Source of the DNA: Megalonaias nervosa
Lineage: Eukaryota > Mollusca > Bivalvia > Unionida > Unionidae
Assembly (NCBI GenBank): GCA_016617855.1
Contig: JAECUM010096242.1
Span: 124,001-188,000 of the forward strand
Reading direction: 5' to 3'
Length of the DNA: 64,000 bases
Part shown: positions 21,746 through 34,316 of the stretch, piece after piece
Layout: every line of letters begins with the position of its first letter
How positions within the stretch are numbered: position 1 is the stretch's first letter
The notes under the pieces: generated by a model
Told to the model about the DNA's origin: nothing
Databases searched by the model: none
What the model saw: only the letters and a program-made list of their open reading frames with translations
Position numbers and translations under genes: made by a program

Positions 21746-24410
21746 CGGAATGCAAATGGCGAGTTCCCAGTCCAATTTCATCAACGCTGTAGTTGCATCT
21801 CGTCTCTCTGCGGATTAAAGATGTAATGAATGCTACACTCGCTATTTCTGAGAAAATAAATCATATTCCTATCGATTTCATACAGGTATATCTCGATGAA
21901 AGGTCGTTTAAGTTTGCTAGGCGGGCTAATAAGCGGCTACCCTGTGTCGACACCAAATGGTGTCGGGAATTCCAACTTTTCCATAGGGAATGGACTCTGA
22001 CTCTACACCCCAACATAAATGTCTAAATATAAAAAATGGGGTGTCAAGGGTCAGAGGAAACTCGTACTCTACGTAGTAGGAAAATACTATGTCTTCTGCT
22101 TCCGACGTTTACAATGTCGAATCAAAAAAGGAAAAGAACGAGAATCACAAATCTGCCTTTCACGTGGATTTAACAAGCGGTGTAATTTCTATGTACATGT
22201 GTGCAAAGGGGGAAAGTCTAAACTCTTAACATTATGGTAATTTACGGAAATATCCGGCAGATACCGAATGAACTACAGCACAATGTTGTCTTAAGAAATA
22301 ACTTGCCGATCGTGTATGCAACATGGCGCTGTGTTAGTATGGAAAGTCCGTTACGTATGAATTAGCGCAGAGAATGCCAGTTTTAGGACCATCTGGTCCC
22401 ATTGAGAGCAGACATTATAAATCAATAAATGAATTGACTAAGTGCTGTGTACTTTTTATCACATTAAAGATGACCGTTATTGAAATGGGGGGGGGGGAGA
22501 CAACTAAACGGGGATGTATAGTCAGGCTTATAACAATTTAAAAATGAGACGCTGCATCTGATAAAGTATATTCTTACTTGTCTGCTAAATCAAAAGTACC
22601 GGTAAACTCGTGAACTTGAAACGGAAAGGAAAACTGGATCTAAGCACAAGAAACAATTTGTAATTAATATACGTCACCCAGGTCTGCTTCGATATGGAAT
22701 AAATAATCACAAAGCATGCTAAATATAGCGGCCACTTATTATCCTTCCAACCTGTGAACTACTATCTTGGTAAGAATGGCAACCTATATAAATCTCCAAC
22801 CAAACCGGATCCTGAATCATCGTGTTTTGAAACAACCATTTTCACAACAATACCAGAGCACAGGTGAAGATTCCGACCTGAATGCTGGTACAGCAACTGT
22901 GAAACTACAACTTTCTACAAAACACTCTCGTAGCTCTCACTGCAAAATAAAACCAGCTGGTGATTTAAAAAAAACAAAAACAAAACAAAACAAAATACAA
23001 GCCCTTCTGTCACTGTTCATAGGTCTAACTATTCTAACTATAATACACAGTGAACTACTTGTTCTGTGTTATCTCCTTCCAGGTGGAACGGATATGATAT
23101 CAGTTACACCTCCACACAAATGGATAGTCTGTCAACCAAGCTTACACTTGATGATAATGGACAAAGCCTGGATTCTGAATTACATAGAACGGGTCTAACA
23201 CAAAACAAAACCAGTAAAAATCCGACATCTGGGACAAGGATCTTGTAACAAAAAAAGAAAAAGAAAAAAAAAATACAGAAAAAAATGTATCATAATGTTC
23301 AACGGGATGTGTTACTGTAAAACCTCCTTGGGATTTTACAAACTCCACTTCCACGGAACTCAAGCAAACAACCTGATATCATATGCAGACCTATTTAGTT
23401 ATAGGATAAGTGTGTGACTTGAACTGTGCGTTTATTACAGGCAAACTTTGGTCTATCAATATTTATTAAGCTCATATAAGCTTTATAAACACTGCAATAG
23501 GTTACAAGATAACACATCTATAGTAGACATTTATGTCTGAACACAAAGTGACCACAAGACAACACATGTTGGCAAGTTCTGTGTAATTTTCTACTATAAT
23601 CAGCTAATGTTCATGTTATATACCTTCAAAACGTTCTATACTGCTGTAAAGAATGCATTATTCCTAAATGTATATAACATGGCACTGTCTTTCATTTACC
23701 ATTGTCTTTCAAGAGATCCTTTATATATCAGGCCCTACAATATCACCTTTCTTAAGCAAATTAGCTGAACCACTATCAGCAGCATAGCAGTTTACCTTGT
23801 TTACAGTACACTGTAACTGACTTGGCATATACACCTTCCTTACACCATTACACCTTTTAAATGTTCCATCCCACAAAATAGCACAATTTCTATGAAGGCT
23901 TTTTATACCATATAGATCATAACAAACATACCCCAGATCAAATATAAGAACAGAATAAAGACTCTCATTCATAGTACATGTACTAATGTTACCTTTATGA
24001 AATTAATTTTCTTCTAAAACCAACCAGCCTTCCAAATTAATTTAATGTCTTTCATTATCAGCCCTCCAGCCATAGTTGTCCAAATTACAAGGATTTTATT
24101 GGGCATTTGGTCTCAAAATTACAAAAAATACAGTGATTTAATATGTAAATCATTAAGAAAATATAGGGATCATGACATGCTAATATTACCAACCAAATAT
24201 CACATTTTTGTATTGGAACGCAAAAATTAACCAAAATTAATAATTGAAATTTTGATCGTGACGTGTACTGGCTACTTCTTTTCTCTAAATACTATTTTAA
24301 TAGTATTTCAAAATATATGAAGACAGTGTATGTGTGATTTGGATTTTTAATGTAGCTTTAACAATTATAGTCATATTGCTATGATGTCTGCATTGTGTAA
24401 GTTTATAGTG
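21746..24410. other. No gene recognised; CpG-containing to about 22.4 kb
   Basis: Several frames occur on the plus strand (21793-22026, 22767-23198 and 23066-23248). One, from about 23081, follows an acceptor-like 'ctccttccag' and reads 'WNGYDISYTSTQMDSLSTKL' to a stop at about 23246. I recognise no family and see no clear matching donor, so I do not call genes. An 'aaaac'/'aaag' A-rich run lies at 22970 and 23250. Confidence 0.35.
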
Positions 24411-24414
24411 ATGT

Positions 24415-24640
24415 CTAGCACTGGGGCATCATGCCACAGACATGTAGCATCATGTCCCACCCAGTCACATTATCCTGACACAAGACTGACCACTCCTAAC
24501 ATTAACCTCCTAATGCTATGCACAGAGCAAGGCAGCTACTAGTACCATTTTTATCAGACTTTAGTATGGCCTGGCAGGGTTAAAACCCGCAGTCTCCCAC
24601 ATCTGAGGTGGACACTCAAACCACTTAAGATAGTGATCTT
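24415..24640 (-). repeat. Probable SINE-like dispersed repeat
   Basis: The stretch runs from 'ctggggcatcatgccacaga' to 'gtggacactcaaaccactt'. Its right end, 'agggttaaaacccgcagtct' followed by 'ggacactcaaaccactta', has the layout of the reverse of a tRNA-like head (B-box-like 'gggtt.aaacccg'). This is typical of marine invertebrate SINE families. Only one copy is in the window, so the call rests on layout. Confidence 0.35.
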
Positions 24641-25130
24641 GTCTTATTTTCCACATCATGTACCTGACCAATATTTTATTTTATACAATAAAAATTACAA
24701 GATTTTTTTGTCAGTTTATTCCTTTCCTGTATATGATGACTGTTCATAAAAATAATACAGATGTATAATAGCTTGTGGAAAATTATAGGGCACAAATAAA
24801 AACAAAATATAGGAACTTATGCAAAACATAGGCATTTTTTTTAAATTATGGGTTTGTTTTTTTTTAGGGATTTATATAAAATACTAGGTTTTTATAGGGT
24901 TTTTGAAATATAAATTATAGTGATTTATATAAAATATTGGGACCACTGTGAAGCATGCTATTCAGTACAATATCCATGCTCATAAAGAAAGTTTTACAGG
25001 ATTTATTACATACAAAATTTCACTAAAATTAATTTTTAAAATGGCCACCTGTTTGTCTACACCAATTAGCATTGCTAAATCATGAACTCTGAGAAATGAA
25101 AGCTTCTGTCTAAACAGTGTTCAACTTCTA

Positions 25131-25280
25131 GCAAGAATAAGTGCATTGATCAAATTCTATTTATAGAATGGACAAGAACACTGATCAAATTCTATTTATA
25201 GCAAGAATAAGAACACTGAACAAATTCAATTTACAGAATGGACAAGAACACTGATCAAATTCTGTTTATAGCAAGAATAA
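25131..25280. repeat. 35-bp minisatellite with alternating unit types
   Basis: Four full units of 35 bp alternate between a 'gcaagaataag' head and a 'gaatggacaag' head (A-B-A-B), then the start of another A unit. All share 'cactgatcaaattctattta'. The higher-order period is 70 bp. Confidence 0.8.
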
Positions 25281-26240
25281 AAAGAGTGAGAATTTCATGC
25301 TCTCAATGTATTTATTACAATGTATACAGTATTACATAACATGTTTCCATTTCTGAAGCATATAAGTACATTCTGTGTCACTCTTTTTTAACAAAAATGT
25401 GAGACACATGTAGGGATGATGCCATGGGGCTGCAGTGGCAACATTAGCTACATTTTAAGAGGTTTGTACAAGCCCATACCTCAGAAAATGGTGAAATACA
25501 GTATTCCATGGAACCCTTGTATGAATGAAGTGTATTCTACGGTGGGGATTCAACTGCTTGTATGTTTACCAATATACCTCTATATATACAGCGTAATCAT
25601 CCAGTCAGATTTTAACTTTGATATCAAACTACACATACTGATGAACTCCTCAACACGACCTGGAAGACCAAGTACTACAACTGAGTTTTCACAATTTTCA
25701 CCAACATAAAAAGTCCTATCATGAGTATTCAAAAGAGTACTTATATTACTGAATAACTATAAAACAGGTAGCTAATGGTAACTGCTTCACTTTATTTTGA
25801 TACATTTGCAATAGGAACTTTTTTGCATTATGTAAACAATAACAAAATTACTCAATTACCTCCCTTTATGCATGCCAATATATTGTAAAAACCAATAAAC
25901 TAGCACCAGTATCATCTAACCAAGGTAAAACTCAGTAGAAAAATCAGCATTAATGGCTTTTTTTTCTGGTAACAACTTTATAATCACAGATACTAGCAAG
26001 TCATCTTGAGATGGCATTATCCCCTCCCCCTGCTGATACTCAGAACTTACATACTAGTAGTAATGGCCATGTTGAGCCTGTCTCCAGTGTTAAAGTAAAA
26101 AACTTTAACACTGCTGTTAATATTGGATGTGGATGTATGTGTTGATGGATGGACAACTTATGGGTGCTATTGTGATTACTGTCTAGTGTGTGCCAAAGAA
26201 AGACGGATAGAAATGTTGAATGTGAAAATTCAAAGTATCT
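25281..26240. other. No recognisable feature
   Basis: AT-rich. The frame at 25416-25709 has no family similarity and no splice support. Confidence 0.45.
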
Positions 26241-26475
26241 ATGCAACTTGTTGTAGGGTTTAACGCCATTTTTCGGCATAGGCTATACATGGCGGCCAGT
26301 ATAACTGGTGGAGGAAGAACCTTGGGAAGAACCACCGACCAACAAGAAGCTACTGGCAGGCTTTCTCACGTACCCATGTTAGCCAAGCCTGAGACTCGAA
26401 TCAATGCAGACAGAGCTGAGATGGCAGTGATTCAGAATGGTGAGTGCTATAGACCACTCAGCCACTCGGGGCCCC
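26241..26475 (-). repeat. Probable SINE-like repeat (tRNA-like end on the right)
   Basis: It begins 'gtagggtttaacgccatttt' and ends 'ccactcagccactcggggcc'. Between, 'gagactcgaatcaa' corresponds to a B-box region seen in reverse. This layout ('gggttt.acgcc', 'cgaac/t', 'actgagc..ctcggg') is widespread in molluscan genomes as a tRNA-derived SINE. The frame over it is a by-product. Confidence 0.45.
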
Positions 26476-28494
26476 TTGTGGGGAGATGAAAAGTATGCTA
26501 ATTTGTTGCACTACTAGTGAACTTTAATCATGCACAAGGCACATACTGATTCTTTTAGCCACCTTGTCATAGGAAAATATTCAAAATAGCTCTTTGTTTA
26601 AACACTGAATATGAACAAGGGGGGTTGGTGGCAGTGTCAGCTCAGTATAAAAGCCATTAGTTGTATAAGGAATTAACCTGAATATCTCAGTTAATCTCTC
26701 ACAAGCATGCTTTCTACAAAAATTTTTAGTTTTTATTTGTATCTTTAATGTAAAGTATTCTACTTTTTCTGCAATAGGTCATTGTTGGATGAAAATTCAC
26801 CAAAAAAACTCTCAAGAGAGACCTAACACTTTTCATAATTGTATAAGTCACATCTTTGCATACATAAATAGGAGCATATTGATAAAATGCATGTCCCACC
26901 CCTAAATATGTACCCCTGCTGCAGTTAAGTTCCCACTGGATAGAGATGAATCAGTGGCAGTATCATATAATCCCTGACATTTCTTTGAAAATAATACTTC
27001 AATCCTCTCTCTCTCTCTCCTTCTGTCAGTCACTGTGGCAAATGTTGTGGCACAAAATTGTCTCTATTTCTTTCTAATTCACATTTATAATTTGTGTAAA
27101 ACATTTGTTTTTGAAACAATAGCAAATTTTTCTGCATATTTTTGGTTATTAAAAGCTTCATTTTTGTTCATTAAAGTACTGTGAGAACCTAAGAAGCCAT
27201 AATACTAGACCAAATCCAAGAGGCTCAAGTGGACCTGATATTATTTACCTATCATTTCTGGGGTTTAAAAATTTACTGTAGTAACAAGATAGGTGCCCTG
27301 GAATGAAAGACACCCATGCAGCATGCAAAATTGCTGCTGGCCCACTGATCTGATGCTAGCCATGGCCGACTGTAGCAGAAAATGAGTAACCAGTCCATCT
27401 GGTCAACTGGAATTTTAGGCAAATAGATTAAATTTAATTCATAAATTTATATATTTTTTTATGATATATTAAAAACCACGTAAAAAAATAAATAAAATGT
27501 GATTTGTTTCTTAGATTACTTGTGAACCAGGCTAATGTGAAAAGATAAATAACTTGTACTTAACCTGAATACACTAGATACATGTAACTCAAAATAATGA
27601 ATCTTCTTTTGTCTAGGCAATATCTGGTGACACATGCTACTTCCAATTGCCAGCATAAACACGTGGAGGTATTTGGATGCCTGAAAGCCATCAGAAGCTA
27701 AAACCTGAACACAGTCCAGGAAAAAAGAACTATTCAGAAGGAATACAACACTATCAAACAAAAACCATAGTTGGGTTACAGAATTCACTTGAAGTATGGA
27801 AATATGATGCACACTAAGACCATGACAATACTGTTATCGAGCTCAGCAATGCGAATGATATCCAAAACTCTAATTCAGTGAATTGTCACATAAGCCTCCC
27901 ATCATGTAGCTAAAATTACCAAATTCCTTTTGTGCACAAAGATTTCAATATCAACTGTATCAGCATACAGAACAACACTACTCATTTGATATATCCTGCA
28001 GAAAGTATGGCCTGTGTACATGTAATCAACCATGCTGCCCCTGGAGTTATGGAAGTGCTCATCTGTGCTACAGGGCAAAGCAGTTATTGGAGTCCTTATG
28101 TACCACAGGTAAATAAACATAGTCTACTTATTGGCCAAATTATATTACAAAGATACAATAAGAAAAAATGTAAAATAGCTTACAGTAACAGGACAATGCT
28201 GATGATGTTTTAATCACTTAGCTATAGACATGGTTATCATTCATTATGTTGAACTCGGTTTACTATAACTGTTGGCTGCATTCTGTCGATGTGGATGCAT
28301 TTGATCATTCCAGCAATCCACTGCTGGAACTCATCTTTCCGACTAAATGTTATGAGCAGCTGTACAGTGGATACCACATACTCATCTTTGGAGGCTGGGT
28401 CTAGTTCTGATGTCATTGATGAAAGTCAGTGGATGTGGATCCTGATTTTTATTAGCAAACTTGTTCACTACACTCACTTGCCAGCATAATGACC
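26476..28494. other. No gene recognised
   Basis: A few frames of 60-98 residues occur on both strands (27516-28120). Faint BTB-like phrases on the minus strand are in the wrong order for a gene and were not accepted. Confidence 0.4.
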
Positions 28495-29375
28495 TGTATC
28501 ATGACTCTATAGTCTTGAACTAAGTAATACAAGATAGTGAAAACCAACAAGTTTTGTAAAAATCAACAATTAATTTATTTCCCTAGAATATGAAGCAAAA
28601 ATGTAAAACAAACTTACAGTATTGTGAATTAAATCCAATACAGTCCTAACAGATTTATGACAAGTCTAAATGAATATAGTTCTAAATAAATTCCAGTGGT
28701 TTAAAAAAAAAAAAAAAAAAATTCAACTGTGAATGTGTTGATGTGCCTGTAGTGGCCTGTAACATAGAGATGTGCCAATAATCTTTTGATAAATCACAAT
28801 AATACAATACATGATGGTCTTATTCGCTATAATTCCAAGTTAATGTTCCAGTCCAAGAATATTATAGATGAACACTTTCTATTTTCAGTGAATAATTTTT
28901 TAATAAATAATTCCTCCCAAATGAAATACTGAATACAACAAGAAGACTGATTCTGCCTCAAATGTTAAATGCAAGAATGAATAATTTCTTAAGTAAACAA
29001 CATTATATGAAAAACAAAGACACAACAGCAGAACCAGGAAGAGGGTCGAAAGTTCATTTCTAGAACATTTTATGTTGTTAACAAAATAAAATCTATCACT
29101 AAAATTATAATAATGGATATGGTAAACATCAGGTAGACCAGGTTATTCAGTGGGGAATTCCAATGTCCTAGATTCACATTAAAATAGACATGTTTACATT
29201 AATAATAATCTGAATACTTAATCCATAATCATAGGAAAAATAAACAAATGTTACTCGTCAGGTACAACATGAACTTGATTTGGGAAAAGGTCAAGTCCAA
29301 AATACAATTACACATAACATATAATCATGTGGGAAAAAAATTAACAAACAATACAAATTAAATAATTAGGAAAAA
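28495..29375 (-). mobile_element. Solo LTR, copy C (about 880 bp, decayed)
   Basis: Reverse-strand copy of the LTR family. It shares 'caacaagttttgtaaaaatc', 'aatttatttccctagaatat', 'gttgatgtgcc', the 'tcttttgataaatcac' block and 'ggtcaagtccaaaataca' in the same order as copy F. The left end (element 3' end) reads TGTATCATGACTC, corresponding to TGTTACGAGTC. The right boundary is approximate. A poly-A run lies at 28703. Confidence 0.65.
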
Positions 29376-30770
29376 TAATGTGGTAAACTACATCCAGCTC
29401 CAAATAAAAATAAGGCAATAAGTTCAATAATAAAAGCTACAGAACAACTATGATTTGTTAATATGCACATCCTCAATTGATGATCATAACATGTACCAAG
29501 TTTCAAAATGATTAATCAGAAACTGCAGAACTAGTTCTAGTCACAGAATTATGTCATACAATTCATTCAGCTGCACAACAAAAAGAGCAATAACTCTAAT
29601 AAAAGTTGTTGGAGGAGAGTAAAATTTATCAGTATGTCATTGTGCATGTTACGCGTACGCTTGTACAAATGTAACAAAAGAAAAGAGGGAAGTCAACAAG
29701 CTTTGTAAATTTTAACAAAATAATTTATTTCCCTAGAAAACAAGGTAAAAATATGAAATAGGACTTACGGTTTGTGAAAATAATCTAAAAATTAATCCTA
29801 GAACTGAAAAATATAAGTCCTATCACTAAACAGTTCTAATTGAATCCAGGTTCGAATCTCTATTAAGTTCCAATATGGAAAGCGATGACGTCAGATGAGA
29901 TCGTTGTACTGATGGCAACAATTCCTCATTGAAACACAATTTATAATGTTCTATTTAGAATTCCAGAATAAATTTCCACTGAATATCTTTGTCCCAGAAA
30001 TTTTATAAAAAACAGCACTTGTGTTGTTTTCTAGAGAATTTAAATTATTAAATCCCAAAAAATAGATGAACTTCAGAACAAACTGACATAAACAATAAAA
30101 ACCTATTGAGCCCTCAAGGTTTAAAATACGACTGCCAAAATCTACTAGAAAGCGTCTGTTTTAAGCCACGATTTTAGATCACATAGTGACTCACGTGATG
30201 GCTACGTGATCACTAATTTGAACAGCGCAGTAAAAAAAAAAAATGCCAATTATCACGTAAGCAAGAATAGCCCTATCTAAGAATCAGATTCCCACACCAG
30301 AATAAATTAAAAAAAGAAAGGCTGTTTACAATTCAGCTAACGCATGGGCCAAACATGACCTTGGTAATAGCCAATCATTTTTGCTTAGTGTTTACAAAAT
30401 GTCTCAACCAAGGTGAGCTAAAATACTGATAATGTAATACCTTTTACGTTCAAAGCAGCTCAAAACAGAGAAGTGATTTTTTGAAAATAGTCAAATCCCA
30501 AGCAAATTATCATGATAATAAAATATAATGAAACAAAAATAAAATAAAAAATAATTTAAAACTAACACACAAGCAATTTAATTACATATGCGTAACAGTG
30601 CATCTTAATATCATGATGTATAAAGTTCCATGACGATCCAAAGATGACATTACAACTAGCTGTGATAATGACGTTGTGTCATACACTGCTATAAAATATT
30701 TGCATCCTCAGGTGATGACCATAATATTTATTTTTATGGCAATGCATCAAAAACTGAGATTAGTTGCACC
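29376..30770. repeat. Array of a ~185-bp repeat, interrupted by LTR copy D
   Basis: Units share 'gcaataactct', 'tgtgcatc', a 'tgatgacca/cataat' phrase, 'ttatggcaatgcatca' and 'gaactagtt'. Pieces lie at about 29440-29550, 29560-29646 continuing at 30597-30650, and 30655-30770. Another unit is at 33310-33465. The break at 29646/30597 is exactly where LTR D sits, and the unit reads on across it. Confidence 0.5.
29647..30596 (-). mobile_element. Solo LTR, copy D (about 950 bp)
   Basis: The reverse-strand LTR begins (as seen on plus) TGTTACGCGTACGC and ends GCATATGCGTAACA, a TG...CA pair. Blocks shared with the family are 'caacaagctttgtaaatttt', 'aatttatttccctagaaaac' and 'aattccag', but it is more diverged than A, E and F and looks like a subfamily. 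The flanks are 'gtgca' (29642-29646) and 'gtgcc' (30597-30601), a near target duplication. It is inserted inside the ~185-bp repeat. Confidence 0.66.
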
Positions 30771-30882
30771 AAAAAGATAGCATTAAGCTACAATACAGTA
30801 AGAGTCCCTCAAAGTGACTGATGCTCAAAAAGATAGCATGAAGCTACAATACAGTAAGAGTCCCTCAAAGTGACTGATGTTT
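30771..30882. repeat. 56-bp tandem duplication
   Basis: Two units starting 'aaaaagatagcat' and containing 'ctacaatacagtaagagtcc' differ at only a few positions. Confidence 0.9.
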
Positions 30883-30939
30883 AAATGGGTGACAATAATT
30901 TCCAGTAATTCAAGACCTTTCCTTCATTTTAACTGTCAG

Positions 30940-33180
30940 GTGTTGAAACCATTCTCTGATTTTTCAATGATAAACAAATTTTCAAATTAGCTGCTGTGGT
31001 GCACACATTGGATGTCAGCTTGATGCCATTTTCATTTTCATTCATATGACTAGTACTAATTTGATTTAGGACCAGCTGGGTATCATACGACATCTATTGG
31101 TAAAAAAACCTTGCTGACAGAGACATCAATATGGGAGGAATAGAAATAACAATATTTTCATGATATGACCCCATTCAAGAGTAGCAATAACAAGATTTTC
31201 AAAGATGGCTGTTGTGGTAGCCACATTAGATGTCAAACTTGTACCATATTCATTTAAGACAAACTAGACAACATAAGAATTCTTCTGGTGAAAACCTCAT
31301 GTCAGTATGACTTTCTGTTCAAGTAAAGTTGTGATAACAAGAAAGGACGAACTTCAGAAAAATGCCCCTTAGTGAACACACCATGCTGCTATGACCGTCC
31401 ATCATCCATGTAGGAAGAATAATGATAAGATTTTCAAAATGGCTGCTATGGTGACCATATTGGATGCAAGATTGGCACCATTTTCATTTTGGACCAAATA
31501 TTTAGTCATACTGGATGTCAGATCAGTACCATTTTCATTTAAGACCAACCGGACATCATAAGAATTCTTCTGCTGAAAATCCCATTCAGTATGACTTTCT
31601 GTTCCAGTAAAGTTGTGAATTTTTAAGTAGTCAGATTGCAGAGCTGATCAAATATTCTTTCAACCACTTTTCCAGAACAAGTGGTTTCAGAAAATTAACT
31701 TGTTCAACATACATTTTCATTTTTCCCAAACTTTCAATATTGCCTTGGTTTGACAAGATATATGCATTTTAATCCATGTTAAAAACAAAAGAAACCATGT
31801 ACCACATATTTATTTCTTCAAAGGGCTTAATTCTGAGTTTCGGTTATTATCAAGGTATATTATATACACTATTTCTTACCATCTATTCAGGATGAGTAGC
31901 AATAACGAAATTTTCAAGATTAGGACCAACTAGATATCATAAAAAGTCTTTTAGTGAACACCACATCCTGATATGACCATCCATGTAGGGAGAATAATGT
32001 TAAGATTTTCAAGATGGCTGCCAGGGTGACATAAGATTGGCCATATTTTCAATTAGGACCAAGCAGACATCACAAGATGTCTGGTCATATTGGATGTCAG
32101 ATCAGTACCATTTTCATTTAAGACCAGTTGGATGTCATAAGTATTCTGATGAAAAGCCAGACAATATGACTTTCTGTTCAGGCAAAGTTGTGAGTACAAG
32201 ATTTTCATAACAGTTGCCATGGTGGCAAATTTTATGTCATTTCAGCAAAATTTTTATTTATGACCAGACTTCATAAAAAGTCTTTTAGTGAAATATCCAT
32301 GTTGATATGATCATCTATTGAGGAGGAGTAGCAATATCAAGATGGCTGCCATGTCGACTTTATTGATTTCAGCATGGTACTATTTTCACTTAGGACCAAC
32401 TAGACATCATAGAAGTCATTTAGTGTAAACTCCATAATGATATGACCATCCATGTTGGAAGAGTAACAAGAGCAAGATTTTCAAGATGGATGCAATGGCA
32501 GCCATATTGGATGTTAGATCAGCACCATATTCATTTAGAACCAAGTGGATATTGTAAGAAGTCTGGTCATATTGGATGTCAGATCAGTACCTTTTTCATT
32601 TTGATACAACCATCCTTTCAGAAGGAGTAATGATTATAAGATTTATAAGATGACTGCCATGACAGTCACATGTCAGATTGGTACCATTTTATTTAGGACC
32701 AATTAGACATCATAAGAAATTTTTACTGAAAACCCCATGTTGACAAGACTGTACGCCAGACTGGCACAAATTTTAGTTAGGACCAGACATCACAGGAAGT
32801 TTTTTTAGTGAAAGCCACATGTTGATATGGACATCCATTCTGGAGTTGCAATAACAAGATTCTAAAGATGGCTGCCAAGGCAATCTTATTGTTGTCAGCA
32901 TGGTAATATTTTCACTCAGAACCAACTACACATCATAACAAATTATTTAGTGTAAACCCCATAATGGTCATATGACCATCCATGTAGGAAGAGGTGCAAT
33001 AACGGGATTTTTGAGATGGATATCAAGATTTTCATACCGGATGTCAGATTGCCACCTTTATCATTTAGGACCATCCAGACATCATACAAAGTCTTTTAGT
33101 GAAAACTCCCATTTCAATAAGACTATCTGTGTAGGAGAGTAGCAATAACAAGTCCGAACAGAACCATTTCTTCACAGGAC
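30940..33180. repeat. ~150-bp satellite array, degenerate, about 2.2 kb
   Basis: The recurring order is 'gtagcaataacaagattttc', 'aagatggctgccatggtgac', 'atattggatgtcagatcag', 'accattttcatttaggacca', 'actagacatcataagaagt', 'cttttagtgaaaacccca', 'tgatatgaccatccatgtag'. About 12 to 15 units are present, many shortened or rearranged (for example an added 'tctggtcatattggatgtca' insert in several). There is no coding potential. The array shares its left junction with 11835-12215. Confidence 0.78.
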
Positions 33181-33459
33181 CAACTAGACCACGGGATTAA
33201 TGTGTGTGCAAAGTTAACATGGCAATCCTCCAGATAGTTTAGAAGTAGTGATAAGACATTTGTGCTAATGAGCAGACATACAACAGATCATCAAATAAGC
33301 TCTTCTTGTCTATTGCCAGTAGAGTTAAAAATGGTAATAACTCTATTACAAACACAACTTGCAAAGCAAAGTGATTTAAAAGTATGTGCATCTTCTGGTG
33401 TTGACTATAATATTTAAGTTTTATGGCAATCCTTCAAACACTGCAGAACTGGTTGCACT

Positions 33460-33745
33460 AATGAGATTGTGTGCATATACTATACTTTACTAAAACAAAC
33501 AAAAAATCTATGCTAATGAGGTTGTGTGCATATACAACTGTACTATACACTACTAAAACACACAAAAAAACCTATGTTAATAAGCTTGTGTGCATATACT
33601 GTACATTACTACAACACACAAAAAACCTATGCTAATGAGGTTGTGTGCATATACTATACATTACTTGAACACACAAAAAACCTACGCTAATGAGGTTGTG
33701 TGTATATACTATACATTACTAAAACACACAAAAAACCTATGCTAA
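33460..33745. repeat. ~57-bp minisatellite, about five units
   Basis: Each unit has 'ctatgctaatgaggttgtgt', 'gcatatactatacattacta' and 'aacacacaaaaaac'. Units differ slightly in length. Confidence 0.82.
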
Positions 33746-34227
33746 TGCAACTGACTGCTTGATAAAGAAATTCAGAAAATTAAAAAGTGATCTACCTGTC
33801 TGATAATTGTGCTCTTAGTCTCTGCTCCATGGCAGCCTGATGTGGCAGAAGTCACAATGTGACCAAAAGGCACCCATAAACTGTTCAAATCAGTTAAGAA
33901 GTTCCCTTTCTCAAATGCCCAGAGTGAGATTAAACAGTGAGGACATCATTAGCAAAGGGATATTCATACATGAACAAAAGAGGGAAACTGAGGGTGACCA
34001 TGGATGGGCATACACTGTAACACAGCAAACACAATTGCTTGCAAGTTTTGTGGTTGACACTGTTTTTTACAGACTGATGCCAAAAATGTTAAACGTGTCC
34101 ATGAAACACGTATTTCCCATTTACAAACCCAGAAAACTGATCTCAGCAAAAACAATAACCAGAGAGATAAGGGTAAACTGTATGTATCACACCTGGGGCA
34201 CAATAATAATAATGACAAAACACAATA
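33746..34227. other. No gene recognised
   Basis: A plus-strand frame at 33840-34280 (146 codons) covers this stretch and runs into the MITE at 34228. The composition is ordinary, there is no family match and the minus strand is also open. I do not call it a gene. Confidence 0.4.
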
Positions 34228-34316
34228 CAGTCAAACCTGTCTACAGCAGCCATGAGAAAAGTCAAAAGTGGCCTTTATAGACAGGAGACATCTGACTGTT
34301 AAGACAGGTCTGACTG
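34228..34316. mobile_element. Short MITE-like element with CAGTCAAACCTGTC termini
   Basis: The left end CAGTCAAACCTGTCT and the right end AGACAGGTCTGACTG are inverted repeats with one mismatch, 89 bp apart outer to outer, flanked by TA on the left. The inner 'gtggcctttatagacaggag' echoes the terminus. Elements of this form ('cagtcaaacctgtc...') are widespread in marine invertebrates. Confidence 0.55.

Noticed and set aside
22767..23250. 143-residue plus-strand frame with a hydrophobic segment
   Set aside because: No family recognised. It overlaps an A-rich low-complexity run and an acceptor-like site that would break it, and donor evidence is missing.
27516..28120. Minus-strand frames with faint BTB-like phrases ('HVFMLAIGSS', 'VDYMYTGHTF')
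   Set aside because: The two pieces lie in the wrong order for a BTB domain on that strand, the opposite strand is also open, and there are no convincing splice sites.
29840..29860. tRNA B-box-like 'ggttcgaatct'
   Set aside because: It lies within LTR D and there is no A-box or foldable tRNA around it.
28495..30596. LTRs C and D as the two ends of one miniature LTR element (TRIM)
   Set aside because: They have the same orientation, but they are too diverged from each other, and D has its own flanking near-duplication inside a different repeat.
33840..34280. 146-codon plus-strand frame
   Set aside because: It runs into a MITE at its end, has no family similarity and no splice support.
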